Shown: positions 46,249-58,022 of the stretch, piece by piece
How positions within the stretch are numbered: the first letter of the stretch is position 1
Layout: each line of letters begins with the position of its first letter
Source of the DNA: Oncomelania hupensis
Taxonomy: Eukaryota > Mollusca > Gastropoda > Littorinimorpha > Pomatiopsidae
Length of the DNA stretch: 64,000 nt
Assembly (NCBI GenBank): GCA_036898135.1
Contig: CM072512.1
Coordinates: 23,608,424 to 23,672,423, forward strand
Direction of reading: 5' to 3'
Notes under the pieces: model-generated
Told to the model about the DNA's origin: nothing
The model's database searches: none
What the model saw: only the letters and a program-made list of their open reading frames with translations
Position numbers and translations under genes: made by a program

Positions 46249-46779
46249 CCTCGTTTTAATTTATAATGGCGATACCCACGAGTTTTTATGAGAGGTGCCG
46301 GAAAGTTGTGAATACTCTAATTTATGGAACCCCCGTGTACAAAAACAAAATAGAATACAAACATCATTATACAATATCAACAAAACATACATATAATATG
46401 CCTACATTGCTAAATAATAACATCATAGAAAGCCCCAATGACCATGTGGCAGAAAGCGTCCAATATTCCCAAGCTAATCCAACAGACCTCATACACAGAT
46501 GAGGAGTATTGTCCCGGAAGGGTTTTCAAGAAAAAAAGGTAGGTGACTGGTCTAGCGAAGAAGAAGATAGTATAGTAGATTGATAGAACAGAGTAGGAAT
46601 GAGAAAGAACAAAGGAGAAAGACAGCAACAGTGGGAATTTAAAGCACTAAATTTCCAGAAAGTGGGAATACTATTTATACTGAAACCCCCGGCACCCCCA
46701 CGGGGAACAGGGGGAGGGGGAAGCGTGAAGGGCGAAAGCGTTAACTTTTTGACAGCCTAAATGAGCAACTGTGCAACTG

Positions 46780-47238
46780 TGTTACGTTTGAGACGCGCAC
46801 GATAGATCCGATCATTTTGTTTTGCAAAGCATGTAATAACAGAGTGTATTTACCTTTGATATGATTTTTGATTGGCTGTAATTGCGTCACGCTGGAATGT
46901 TCGAACTTTCTCTAGAGTATCAGTACAACTTATGTTAATCTGATGAATAAATTTGATACAACAACAACAACTCTAGAGTATAGAGAGGCTATATAAGTGC
47001 CGTACTGTTTAGGAGTTGAGTTGAAAGAGTGGAAAAAGTGAAAAGTGGAAAAAGCGATTGATCGATTTTATGCAGTTGTGGATGTACGTTGAATAAAGTT
47101 GGAAAACTTCATACGACTCCTGCCTTGCATGTTGCTGAGGGAACAGGTCGCGTGGATAAACGAATCTGAGTTACACTTATCAGGATTCAAGCATCGAGGC
47201 TGAATCAACTACTGATTAAAAAAAACACCAATGTAACA
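46780..47238 (+). repeat. Element B solo LTR, plus strand
   Basis: 459 bp from TGTTACGTTTGAG to ATGTAACA. A 5-bp target duplication AACTG lies at 46775-46779 and 47239-47243. It contains a TATA-like GCTATATAAG near 46988 and a 50-bp secondary insertion at 46921-46970. Confidence 0.9.
46921..46970 (+). mobile_element. 50-bp micro-insertion inside the solo LTR
   Basis: Flanked by the perfect 11-bp duplication CTCTAGAGTAT (46910-46920 and 46971-46981). It ends in (CAA)n and looks like an extremely 5'-truncated retroelement. Confidence 0.8.
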
Positions 47239-47243
47239 AACTG

Positions 47244-47669
47244 TTAACAGTGTAAATTAATTTATAAGCGAAACTTTTTGTGATATAGTGGACCCCTCGT
47301 TAATACTATGTGTTGCTGAGACTGAACCATGCAGAGTTACGTGACGCTCACAAAAAAACTGTGTTGACGTGTCTGAAACTTGGAAAATATAACAAAGCGA
47401 TTTTAACAAGCATAATTTCTGGGAGCTTTCACTGAATTAGCAAACCCTTAATTTAGCCTAGCGCTTCTTATTCAACATATCGGTCAATCTAAAACATAAA
47501 GAGGTCCTAGCTAACTTAAGCCTATGTCTGACGATGAACGTTTTGATTGCAATCACAATGACAGTGAATGTTTGCGAGTCGTGATTTAAATGGGAGGTTT
47601 GACGCTGCGAGTCGTCAGTAGTCACACGAAAACGTTTGATTTTGGTAAACATGCCCACAATCAATACGC

Positions 47670-47712
<43 letters not shown>

Positions 47713-48263
47713 CACAAGAGTGTTTACCCTTGCTGCGCCGAAAGTCATAATGTGTGACAAGCAGCGAAGATGAATTTTTGCACTAACGGTATCATTTCAT
47801 TTGCTAAGTTCAGAGAAAAAGAAAATATCCCATAAACATGCATGTGACTGTATCATCTCTATTACTTCACAGGTATTTTTCACACTTAACGTTCCTAGCG
47901 GGCCGGTCTTAGAATTATTAGTCTTTTTTTTTTTCGCAAGATCATGCGATCAAAGTAACGCGTTTCATTGACATTGGTTCCCATGCTGAATGACCCGCAA
48001 TCAGTTCGTCGAAATTAAAGCATGTTCTAAACGTTGAAAATCATCGCAAATCACGCTGCCAACTAATTTGACTGAGATGACTAGTCTCACGAAATCATTT
48101 ACGTAGGGCCTAAGTCATGATTTTCCCTATGATTGCAATCAAAACATTCGTCATCAGACCTAGGCTTTATATAACAAGAAAACATCGATATATTTATCTT
48201 TATAAACATTTTTTCACTTATCCTGTAAGAAGAGAGTGGGGTTGGGAGGGAGAGTGGGGTTGG

Positions 48264-48265
<2 letters not shown>
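47244..48265. other. Non-coding DNA with a poly-A run
   Basis: A poly-A run of about 39 bases at 47673-47711; otherwise nothing recognised. Confidence 0.5.

Positions 48266-48267
<2 letters not shown>

Positions 48268-48322
<55 letters not shown>
48268..48322. repeat. (GA)n microsatellite
   Basis: About 26 GA units, preceded by two GAGTGGGGTTGGGAGG repeats. Confidence 0.96.
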
Positions 48323-48323
<1 letters not shown>

Positions 48324-49302
48324 ATTCATAATATTTGATAGCGTGAAACATCAATATTAAAACCATGTGAATAGTCTAGCTGTTAACAAGGTGATGATGA
48401 ACGGCGCAATTTCTAACTTTCCACAATGATCCCTTCAACGTAGATCTTATAACTAACGCGTATCGATCGTTTCATTGCGACATCAGCTCTGAGTCACAGT
48501 CACATTGTCGACTCACGCCAGCTATACTGTCGCAGTCTTAGATGTTAAGACGGGAACATCTCTCCGACTGACACTCAGCACAGGAGCAATCTGACATTAG
48601 GCTGTATAAGACACACGCACGCACGCACACGCGCACGCAACACACAAAAACACACACTTTGAATGATCAGGCAAATTAAAAACCAAAGGAAATAACTAAT
48701 TTTAAGACTCCTAAACGATGACGATTTCGACTTGTGCTTTACGAAAATATAATGGCGTTGGAGAACCAACTAGGGGAGGAACATTGTCCTACTCATAAAA
48801 GACGCGTGTCCATTAGTCCTTACCGAATCCAATGACCTAGAAGTCTAGCTGAACACAAAGAAAGCTTACTCACCGCATGTGGCAGGAAGAGGCAGCGCTT
48901 GACAGTGACAGTCTATCCCTCGCCGGCTGCACACAAAGCACGTGCTAGCTCCAGTGACATTACAGTATTCCCAACACTGGCGCAAATGCCGTCCAGTGAC
49001 AACGTGTGGTGCCGGCACAATCTGTTCACGTTTGAACATCCATCTTCGTGATGTAGGCTGTCGCCCTCAGGTTTCTTTCCACATTCTCTCTCACCAATGC
49101 AAGGTCAGAGCAGAGGAAGAAGGAAGCCACACAACACAGTATTCCGCTAGCGGCAGTCAGAAGCAATGAGGAACAAGGAGAGAGGGAGAAAAGGAGGGTG
49201 ACGGAGGAGAAATAAAAAGTCGAAAATAAGCGCAACGGTGGGAGAAGGACGGTTGGCGTGAGGCACAAGAGGGACGGCGTCGCGTCAAGAACAAGGAAAA
49301 AT
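48323..49302. other. Non-coding DNA, nothing recognised
   Basis: No exon or repeat identified. Short ORFs such as 48942-49169 show no family. Confidence 0.45.
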
Positions 49303-50040
49303 TATGACGTCCTACTAGCGCCAAAACCGAGAGTTACCATTATCAGGAGATAATTAAAATGATCACGTGTTCTGTGTAATTTACAGAGATATCGGTAATC
49401 CGCAGTGTTAATTAATAATTATCAGTATTTGCCACGCTTTCCTAGCGACAAAACCTGATAATTACAAATATCATGAGATAATTACAATTATCAAGAGATA
49501 ATTACAATTATCAAGCGATAATTACAATTATCACTGAAAATTATAAATATCAAGATGCGCATGCGCGGCCCGATACGCGATGCGCATGCGCGGCAGAGCC
49601 ACTGTTCCCAGCACGCCTGGGGTTTTGGCCCTAGTAAAGCGTGGCCAAAACTGAAAATTAGTAATTAACACTGTGAATTACCGGTATCTCAGTGAATTAC
49701 ACAGAACACGTGTTAATTACAATTATCACTGATACATGTAAGTTTTGCAGGTTTTGACGCTAGTAAGCCGCCTTACCAGAATTAAGCTTGATCACGTGAA
49801 AATTATAATTATCAAGTGAAAATTGTAATTATCATGTGATAATTACAATTTTCAGTTTTGGCGCATTTCCAGGCGGATTGATAGAGCCAAAACTGAAAAT
49901 TAAACATGATCACACGAACATATTTGCAATTTTCAATGATAATTGTAATTATGTCTTGATAATTGTAATTATCCCATGATATTTGCAATTATCACATGAT
50001 AATTGTAATTATCAGGTTTTGGCGCTAGTAGGCCGCCATA
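49303..50040. mobile_element. TIR element packed with ATAATTACAATTAT palindromes
   Basis: A 738-bp element with 26-bp terminal inverted repeats (24/26 identical, core CCTACTAGCGCCAAAACC) at 49303-49328 and 50015-50040. Inside are at least ten variants of the near-palindrome TGATAATTACAATTATCA. Internal TIR-like blocks lie near 49433-49460, 49620-49660, 49745-49775 and 49855-49900. It encodes no protein. A target duplication was not resolved. It is probably a non-autonomous DNA transposon, perhaps built from nested copies. Confidence 0.8.
49554..49594. promoter_or_regulatory. Duplicated NRF1-like palindromes
   Basis: Two copies of GATGCGCATGCGCGGC (49554-49569 and 49579-49594) lie in the GC-rich centre of the A/T-rich TIR element. 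TGCGCATGCGC matches the known NRF1-type consensus. Binding is only inferred. Confidence 0.4.
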
Positions 50041-50391
50041 CAAAATTGAGCCGAAGGCTAGAGTGAAACGGGCTGTTGCCGTAACGAGACGAGAAAAAGC
50101 TGAGAGGAAAGGGGACCGAAAGGAGCTGAGTGCACACGACACGAAAGCTGAGAGCAGAACAGAGAAGGGAACAAAAACACAGCGTCAGTGCTCACTGAGT
50201 TTATTTAGTTCAGTGGTCAGTGCTACTTGTTAAGTTTGCGTGTGCATGCGTGCTTTTGCCTTGGGAAGTGCGCCCGTCTGTGTTTTTTTGGCGCGTGAAC
50301 GTTAAGTCTGTGTACTGTTTAATTATTGGCTTACATTCATATGTAAAACGATCAAAGAGTGCAGTATGGTATCTAGCATTCATTATTACTA

Positions 50392-50392
50392 C

Positions 50393-50446
<54 letters not shown>

Positions 50447-50447
50447 G
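50392..50447. repeat. (TTA)n microsatellite
   Basis: About 18 TTA units. Confidence 0.96.
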
Positions 50448-50579
50448 CGAGTGTTCCCTCCACACAGAGTAGCAGAGACGGCCGAGGCTTAGGTCGCCTA
50501 TCCACCATGAACCTCCGACGACTCTGCCTCGCAGTGTGTGGTCAATGATTATTAAACAACCGCTGCCTGCTTCCACAGG

Positions 50580-50660
50580 TTGAGTCCGGTCACTCTGAGG
50601 ATCTGTCCCCTATATGCTCCATGTGTCCGGGGACGTTAATCTACCCAATCAATCAATCAA
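50580..50660 (+). mobile_element. Family E retroelement end
   Basis: 81 bp with the GTCCCC...GGGGAC hairpin and a (CAAT)n tail, flanked by TCCACAGG at 50572-50579 and 50661-50668. Confidence 0.8.
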
Positions 50661-50668
50661 TCCACAGG

Positions 50669-51020
50669 CCTAGCGCTGCGACTTCACGGGGCCCTCTCCC
50701 TCGTCAATAGATTAAGGCCCGGCCACAATTGCCAGTAGCACCCGGCCACGCGAGAAGCGAAGCTTTACGTTCTAATTTATACAATTTAATAACAAAATAT
50801 TTATAGTCTTGAGGCTATCCAAAAATGTAAATGCCAGACCGGGCCTGGTAATTTTCCGCTCATGCCTATATAGAAAGATCGACATGAAGGCCGGCAAGGG
50901 TATAGGATAAAATGTTATAAGAAATGTTCTGCACGTGGTTGAAGGGGCGAGACTCCCCAACCCTTTATCCCAGAGAATGAGTACACCCCGCCACACCTGT
51001 GTGACACTTATGAATTTCTT
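50669..51020. other. Non-coding DNA, nothing recognised
   Basis: No coding or repeat signal recognised. Confidence 0.5.
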
Positions 51021-51032
51021 ATGTATTTCCTT

Positions 51033-51594
51033 CACCCCGTTGGGGTGCCTGGGGTTTCAGTATAAGTAGTATCCCCACTTTCTGGAAATTTAGTGCTTTA
51101 AATTCCCACTGTCGCTGTCTTTCTCATTTGCTCTTTCTCATTCCTTCTCTTTTCTATCAATCTGCTATACTATCGTCTTCTTTGCTAGACCAGTCTCCTA
51201 CCTTTTTTCTTGAAAACTCTCCCGGGACAAGACTCCTTGTTTGTGTATGAGGTCTCAGCTTGGGAATATTGGACGCTTTCTGCCAGGTGGTCACTAGGGC
51301 TTCCTAAGATGTTATTATTTAGCAATGTAGGCATTTTATATGTATGTGTTTTGTTGATAATTTATAATGATATTTGTACTCTATTTTGTTTTTGTAAACG
51401 GGGGTTCGATAAGTTGGGGTGAAGCCTCAGCCGTCCCCTGCGTGGGATGTCTTTATTGTAAAGTGACTGGGCTGGTGGAGAGCTTTCAGTTTTACCACTA
51501 GGGTTGTCTCAGCAGATCTTTTATGCGGATCGGGGGTTGTCCGGTCCTGATTTGGCTCGGAAGAGTCCGCTGGACCTAAAGCAATAATAATGTA
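51033..51594 (+). mobile_element. Family D retroelement copy
   Basis: 562 bp, with a perfect 12-bp target duplication ATGTATTTCCTT at 51021-51032 and 51595-51606. It lacks the first 100 or so bases of the 32162 copy. It ends in the GGTCC...GGACC hairpin and an AAT-rich tail. Confidence 0.92.
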
Positions 51595-51811
51595 ATGTAT
51601 TTCCTTGCTTACTGGTTAACGTAAACTATCACGATAGCGCATCATCGCATGTTTGATTTTTACTGCACCAATATGTAAACCGGGCTTACGAGGACCAATC
51701 AGCAGCGAAAGTTTGATGTCATGAATTTAGAGGTAAACCTAAACTGCTTTCTTGTTTGATTACACGCAATACAGGTTGTCTGCTACACACGACTTGGCGA
51801 GCTATGACAGT

Positions 51812-52563
51812 TGAATGGGCTCTATGCACAAGTCGGCGCGCGAAAGCAGCATGGTCACGTGACGCGGGATTAACAAAGCGGTCATGGCTTCTTTTAGCTC
51901 GCTCGCGTGTACTCCAATGCTGCTTAAAAATTTTAACTTTACCGACATTTTGGGATATTGTGATGTTTTGAACATAGCACATTCGTGCAATAATGATTAC
52001 AGACAAATTATTATCAGGGTACAGGCTTTTTTTAAAGAGCGATTTGTCACTGACATGCAGTTTAGAGTTGACGACATGCAGTGCCTCATCATTCGCGCTC
52101 GAGTAAAAGCAGAGATGAACAAATGATCTGCATATAACGTCAGCTGCATTATCGACAGCTCTGGAAAGGTAATTTTTTTTAATGCTGTCAGGGAGTTTAT
52201 TGCATTTAGTTTTAGTTTTGACTTTAACAAGCCTAAAATAATAGGACAAATCTGAACGACGACCTAGAGTAGGCCTACATACTAACAATAGTCATTATCG
52301 TAGGCCTAGTACTAGGAGCATAAAGTGCTGTGCTCTTTTGCCACAAAATCTTTCCGGCTTATTTTTTAACACCACTGCTTCATCAATATTTCATCCTTCA
52401 GTGGAAATCGATGAAAGGAAATGTTCTTTTCTTTGCATAAAGGTTTTACGTCGGAGTTAGAGCATCAAAACGCAGCACAGTACTTCACCACTTTCAAAAC
52501 TCGCGCACGCTGTGTTATTCCCGCAGCATGTGACCGCCTCGCTTTGTGCATAGAGCCCATTCA
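51812..52563. mobile_element. Non-autonomous TIR element, 752 bp
   Basis: Perfect 20-bp terminal inverted repeats TGAATGGGCTCTATGCACAA at 51812-51831 and 52544-52563. Similarity continues inward (GCAGCATG...TCACG on the left; CGTGA-like on the right). There is no transposase and no clear target duplication. Antisense ORFs within it are not convincing. Confidence 0.8.
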
Positions 52564-52600
52564 CTTGTTGCGTGTCGATCTTAGTAGAGTTGTTTCATAG

Positions 52601-53110
<510 letters not shown>

Positions 53111-53125
53111 AGAGTTGTTTCATAG

Positions 53126-54148
53126 TATAATCAAATTGTGACAGAGTACATTACATCGTCATTAACAATTGCCTTGTTGTAGTAAAATTACACAGCTACA
53201 CACGTTTATAAATTCGAACCGGGCCGTGACAAACATGGCGCCACTACCTCCGACCCAATGCATAAGCCGTAAAACTTAAGCCAATGTGGTCACTAAACTC
53301 ATCAGGTGTGGCCACCCGTCAAAATTCCGGTCAATGATGAAATATATGTGATAACCAAATACAAGCCGTAAAACGCAACCCCTGTGTGGCCACTACTTTA
53401 GACAGCGGCGCGGCTGCCGTTGATGCAGGGATGCCAACCTCTAGCAAAGCTGATACTGACGAGGCCTACTTCAGCTATTCGCTACTTATACAGAGGACTC
53501 GTTTGTGCGGTAACAGATACGCTGTATGCTGGCGAAAGCCGAGAGCGCAGCGGTAATCGATGCCTTCCGGCGCGGCATTCTATATTACGTAAACTGTCGG
53601 TAAAGACAGATTGAGTCGACAATCTGCTTATGAAAAAACAGGAAAGTATGAAGAGTGTAGGCATGTGATCGGAATGCAAAACACTTATGAAGTATGATGG
53701 CTATTTCCTTATAAAGTTATAGGCCTTAAATATAGTCCTCCTATACTGCTCAAGGTATTGTTTCAGGTATGGTAGAAAAGTGACTCAAAATTGATGGGGA
53801 TTGTGTAATCGATGCCTTTTGCCTTTTCGTTCTTGCCTTCTTCTTCTCACGCTTTTGTTGATTTCCAGTTTCAGGTGACCGTGGGCTTCCTTCGTGTGCC
53901 GATGTTGAAGAGTTGTGAAAGGTCTTGCGTTTTCTCTGTGTTTTGTGTTGTTGCTTTGTATTTAAATTTACGATAGCGTTTTGCCCACATCATTTCGCCA
54001 AGGTTAAAATTTTCATTCCAAAAAACATCTCCTGTGGCAAGACGAATAGAATGGTTTACTTTTCCATTTCAAAAATTGACAATAACCACCGATAGTTAAT
54101 TAAATATCGGGAGACCCTCGTTATTCGAACTCGCACTAGTCTTGACAG
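53126..54148. other. Non-coding DNA with a short repeated block
   Basis: The block TAGTCCTCCTATACTGCTCA occurs at 53091-53110 and again near 53735. No coding signal is convincing. Confidence 0.5.
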
Positions 54149-54153
54149 TATTA

Positions 54154-55099
54154 GCAAAGAATATGGGTATACTACAAAGAAGAATCATAACACGATTCTA
54201 TGCGAAACGAGTGACGTCAGCGACACCACGGCGACACCAAGCGGCTGCGTGGCGGAGCAGGTCAAGGGAGGTAAACAGACCACATAGCAACATGTAAATA
54301 CAGACGATATTGCTTGACTGTATCGGCGTGTTTATGATGAATCCCGAACATATTTTGTCAACAAAATCACTGTGTAATGTGTAGGAAAATGACTCGCTGC
54401 AATAATGCTGGTAGTTTTGCACATTTGTTTTTCGTCAACATTGTGATATAGAGCTTACAATTTACATGGAAATGGTGAATAAAAACAGTTCAATTCTCCT
54501 TTAAAAAAAATTCATACAAATATGAGGCCTTTTTATAATATTCAAGTTTGTGCTGTTGGTGACTGAATCATAAAACAAAACTATTGCAGCATGCCAGAGT
54601 GCTAAATTGTATTCATAAATTAGGCTTAATCTCCCCCATTGAATAGTGATTAGTGGGCTAAAGAGCGTTGGTTGTCAATTGAACAAAAGGGAACTTGTGA
54701 AAATTTAACACTGCTTTGCATAATCATAATTATTGTCAAATTCAGTTCAATTTGTAAATATGTTATTGTTCCCTTTGGTTTGATTTTATTTGTTGTTTTT
54801 TTATGATTACTTTTTTTTTATTTTCTTTAACGCTTGTTGTTGTCTTATAGTCCGCCCCACAGTTTGTTTGTACATTGCTTAAGGTCCATTTAATTCTTTA
54901 GAGTTGTTTCAGGACCTTTGGACAGGACAGAGCAATACAACACAGATGACATCAGCTTCATGGCACTTCACACGGATCATGTTTACAAGGTCATAAAATT
55001 AGGAGGCGCTTGACGGCGCTGCTCTTAAAACGTCCTCACTTTTTTTATATAGGGAAAGCCTCGGATGATTCTTCTTTGTAGTATACCCATATTCTTTGG
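54154..55099. mobile_element. Non-autonomous TIR element, 946 bp
   Basis: Inverted repeats of about 35 bp at 54154-54188 and 55065-55099 differ only at the first bases. Core AAAGAATATGGGTATACTAC. The likely 5-bp target duplication TATTA is at 54149-54153 and 55100-55104. No transposase ORF. Superfamily not assigned. Confidence 0.87.
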
Positions 55100-55129
55100 T
55101 ATTAGGTTGGAAGTGATGAGGTGCAGCTG

Positions 55130-55800
55130 GCAGGACAGACGGAGTGGCGCTGGCGACTCATCAGAAGTTGAGCTGAAGATGCTAGATTGTCAACTGGCGT
55201 GTTTCTGTACTCTTGCTCAGTTTCAATTGACAGTATCCTGATCGTGCATCGAGCTTGCTCAAATATTTCATACCGGACATCTTGGACATTACATCGTCCA
55301 GTGTTGGCATGGGGTAATAAGGTCTTTTGATTGCTGTGTTGAGCTCTTTTGGGTCGATGGGAACTCAGAGCTTTCCGTTTGACTATTCTACCATGACCCG
55401 CGAGTTGAACCAGTCTGTTAGATCGGTTACTTTGATGATGACGCCTCAGTTTTCCATGAACTACACTTCATCTTGCAACTTGTGAGAGCTTGTGGTACCT
55501 TGCGAGGAGTGGTCCTGATTCGGCTCTTGGCAGTCCGCTGTACCCTAGAAACACTGAATATCTATCTATCTAACTACCCTGCGAGGAGGATGAGCAACTG
55601 ATGTCGCCTCTTCTTTTATGTTGATGACGATGCCACCTTCAAGGCAGTCTCGTCCGTTGAACTGGCGCCCGTAGTCTCTGAGTACTGATTCTTTGATGAG
55701 TGGTACTGATAGTACGAGTTTCACTATACCGAGGTCACGACATACTTGAAGACCTAGGACTAGCTGTGAGTGCCCTTTGGTGTTAGCAACATAGAACTTT
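55130..55800 (-). pseudogene. Gypsy pol remnant (protease-RT)
   Basis: The minus strand reads a protease-region segment (ANTKGHSQLVLGLQVCRDLG, VPLIKESVLRDYG) and then an RT segment (PIDPKELNTAIKRPYYPMP, YLSKLDARSGYCQLKLS). Stops break it. A 66-bp family D scrap interrupts it at 55510-55575. It differs from elements A and B at the protein level as far as can be compared. Dead copy. Confidence 0.85.
55510..55575 (+). mobile_element. Family D micro-insertion in Gypsy remnant
   Basis: Only the last 66 bp of family D (GGTCCTGATTCGGCTC and onward) plus a (TCTA)n tail. The 13-bp target duplication ACCYTGCGAGGAG has one mismatch (55497-55509 and 55576-55588). Confidence 0.85.
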
Positions 55801-56560
55801 TCACTGAATAATTATTTTCGTATATCCTGCCGAAACTGACAATTTTTTTTCTGAGCCTACCAGAGTGTACTGCAATTTGTTGTGTAAATACGGTGCCTTT
55901 TTATGCACTTTTGTATTAATTTTAGACACTGAGTAAATTTTGGGGGAAACGCGTTTTATTTTTGTGTTACCAACTTTAAACAGTTAAATGAGTGCTTAAT
56001 ATTGACCGATTTTAATAATTTAAACTTTTGTTAATCTTCCAAAGATCTGTACTATATAATAAAAACAAAATAAAAAATCTTGAACCCAAAAAAATTTTTC
56101 GTTTGTAATACCTACTACTGTCAAATGTCTCTTTCTTCAACGGTCCTATGAAGATAAGGTCACAATGTTGCATGAACGTTTCCCAGTCTTCATAGATTTT
56201 TTTCGCTGCCAAATTGATGGTTGGAGACAGCTGTATAGCCGCCATTATTCTGACACCACGGAATGATCTGTTTGTTGTTAATTCTTTTAACCCAACTGAA
56301 GTGACAGGACTGACACTGTGTAAGATTAACAGTGACCATATTTCACTTTCTATCTTTACAGTATGATTGCTGCGGTGGTTCAGTTTTGATTACGTCCTTA
56401 CCCCTTTTTCTCTGGGATGGTTGTCCACGTCTGCCGTGTGGCGTGGACGTTAAACTTCAATGTTCACTGTGCAGGCTTAATTGGACGCTGCCAAGTTCAC
56501 GCGAGGTTCCTTCATATTTTTCACAGGGCAAAATAACGTGCATGATTGACATCCGGGACG
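55801..56560. other. Non-coding DNA, nothing recognised
   Basis: No recognisable family; the 88-codon ORF at 56332-56598 is unassigned. Confidence 0.45.
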
Positions 56561-56565
56561 ACCAT

Positions 56566-56757
56566 AGTGAAATTCCGCATTCATGTTATCATCCCTAGGA
56601 AAATCCCGAATTTAGGATATCATTCCTAGGAAATTTCCGCATTAAGGTTATCATCCTTAGGAAAATTCCGCACTTAGGATATAATTCCTAGAAAAATCCC
56701 GTATTTAGATTCTCATTTCTAGGAAAATCTCGTATTTAGATTATCATCCCTAGGACC
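56566..56757. repeat. Minisatellite, about 36-bp unit
   Basis: Five or six diverged units built on TTATCATCCCTAGGAAAAT followed by a CCGCATTTAGGA-like segment. Confidence 0.9.
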
Positions 56758-56848
56758 CACCCCCCCCCCACCCCATTTAGTTTTATCATCCCAATTATCA
56801 TCCCTAGAAAATCTATCTTAAAAATTGTAAAATATACTACTCACCAAT

Positions 56849-57008
56849 CTTCTTCTTCTTCTTCTTCTTCTTCTTCTTCTTCTTCTTCTTCTTCTTCTTC
56901 TTCTTCTTCTTCTTCTTCTTCTTCTTCTTCTTCTTCTTCTTCTTTTCTTCTTCTTCTTCTTCTTCTTCTTCTTCTTCTTCTTCTTCTTCTTCTTCTTCTT
57001 CTTCTTCT

Positions 57009-57043
<35 letters not shown>

Positions 57044-57166
57044 TTCTTCTTTCTTCTTCTTCTTCTTCTTCTTCTTCTTCTTCTTCTTCTTCTTCTTCTT
57101 CTTCTTCTTCTTCTTCTTCTTCTTCTTCTTCTTCTTCTTCTTCTTCTTCTTCTTCTTCTTCTTTTG
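56849..57166. repeat. Long (TTC)n tract
   Basis: About 315 bp of almost pure polypyrimidine TTC repeats with few interruptions (near 56944, 57032 and 57050). The poly-Arg/Lys ORF is an artefact. Confidence 0.98.
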
Positions 57167-57718
57167 CTCGGGATAGGATTTTTTATTTTGTTATTTATTA
57201 ATTCATTCAACGAGTTTACTGACCTTAATATCTTCTGCAAGTAACCTCTTTTCGTTGCGTTTTCCACGTTAACTGCCGCTTCCTCATTCTCTAATAATTA
57301 CACTTTGATACATTTGTAGTTGCTGCAGATGAAAACCAGTGGTAATTAGTAGGCCTATTCCTTAAATAGGCCTAGGCCTTACTCGTTAGAGTTCCCTCTC
57401 TTGGTTTGCAAAACAAACTTGGCGTCTCGGCTATTTTCTGCCTTGTGCAAAAAATACAGACAGTTAAGCGTTGTGCTAAGGGAACATGCAACACTGACTC
57501 CAGATATCCTGAAAGATGTTCAGGAATAAAGTTTATTCCATTTGTCAAGCCTTAAAAATATAATTATGATCTAGATCGATACGTGAAGTGGATCAAGGCA
57601 TGCGGACGACCGGCCAAACAGCTGAGCGTCAAAATTTTATTAATTAATTAATACAATGTCAGTATAGAATTCCCTCTCTTCCTCCCCCCTCCAACCACTT
57701 CCTCCCCCTTTCCCATAC

Positions 57719-57848
57719 CCGGTCGCCTAGGATTGTGCTCAGTCGTCTGAGCGTCACACAGTGCGCCCTAGAGTTAGATCCTATATTGGCCAGCGCCTTG
57801 AGCAGCTCTTGAGCTGGAAAAGCGCTATATAAGAACGATAATGAAAAA
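57719..57848 (+). mobile_element. tRNA-derived SINE F, 3' part
   Basis: Has AGGATTGTGCTCAGTCGTC, TTAGATCCTATATTGGCCAG and GCGCTATATAAG as in the copies at 4606 and 28462. Confidence 0.75.
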
Positions 57849-58022
57849 AAAACAACATCGGGACCCCACAAAACGATCGCCGATGAGCATCATATTTGCA
57901 AGATAGGAAGTCAGTTTATAGAATTACTAGTGGTTTTTGTACCCTGGCAAGCCAGGGTACACATGATGCTGTTTAAAATGTAGACAGAGAGACAACTGTT
58001 GTCTGCGAGTTTCATTTGGACG

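Larger units (their letters stand above)
45366..46706 (-). mobile_element. Family D retroelement, split by an insertion
   Basis: 45366-45563 carries the 3' part of family D and 46322-46706 the 5' part, both reversed. About 760 bp of unrelated DNA lies between them. Target duplications for either event were not resolved. Confidence 0.7.

Noticed and set aside
48942..49268. Overlapping ORFs of 75-80 codons as exons
   Set aside because: No family resemblance and no consistent splice sites.
51719..52288. 189-codon minus-strand ORF as a gene
   Set aside because: Lies mostly inside the 752-bp TIR element, has no family and is flanked by no splice signals.
56818..57267. 149-residue Arg/Lys-rich ORF
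   Set aside because: Antisense of the (TTC)n tract.
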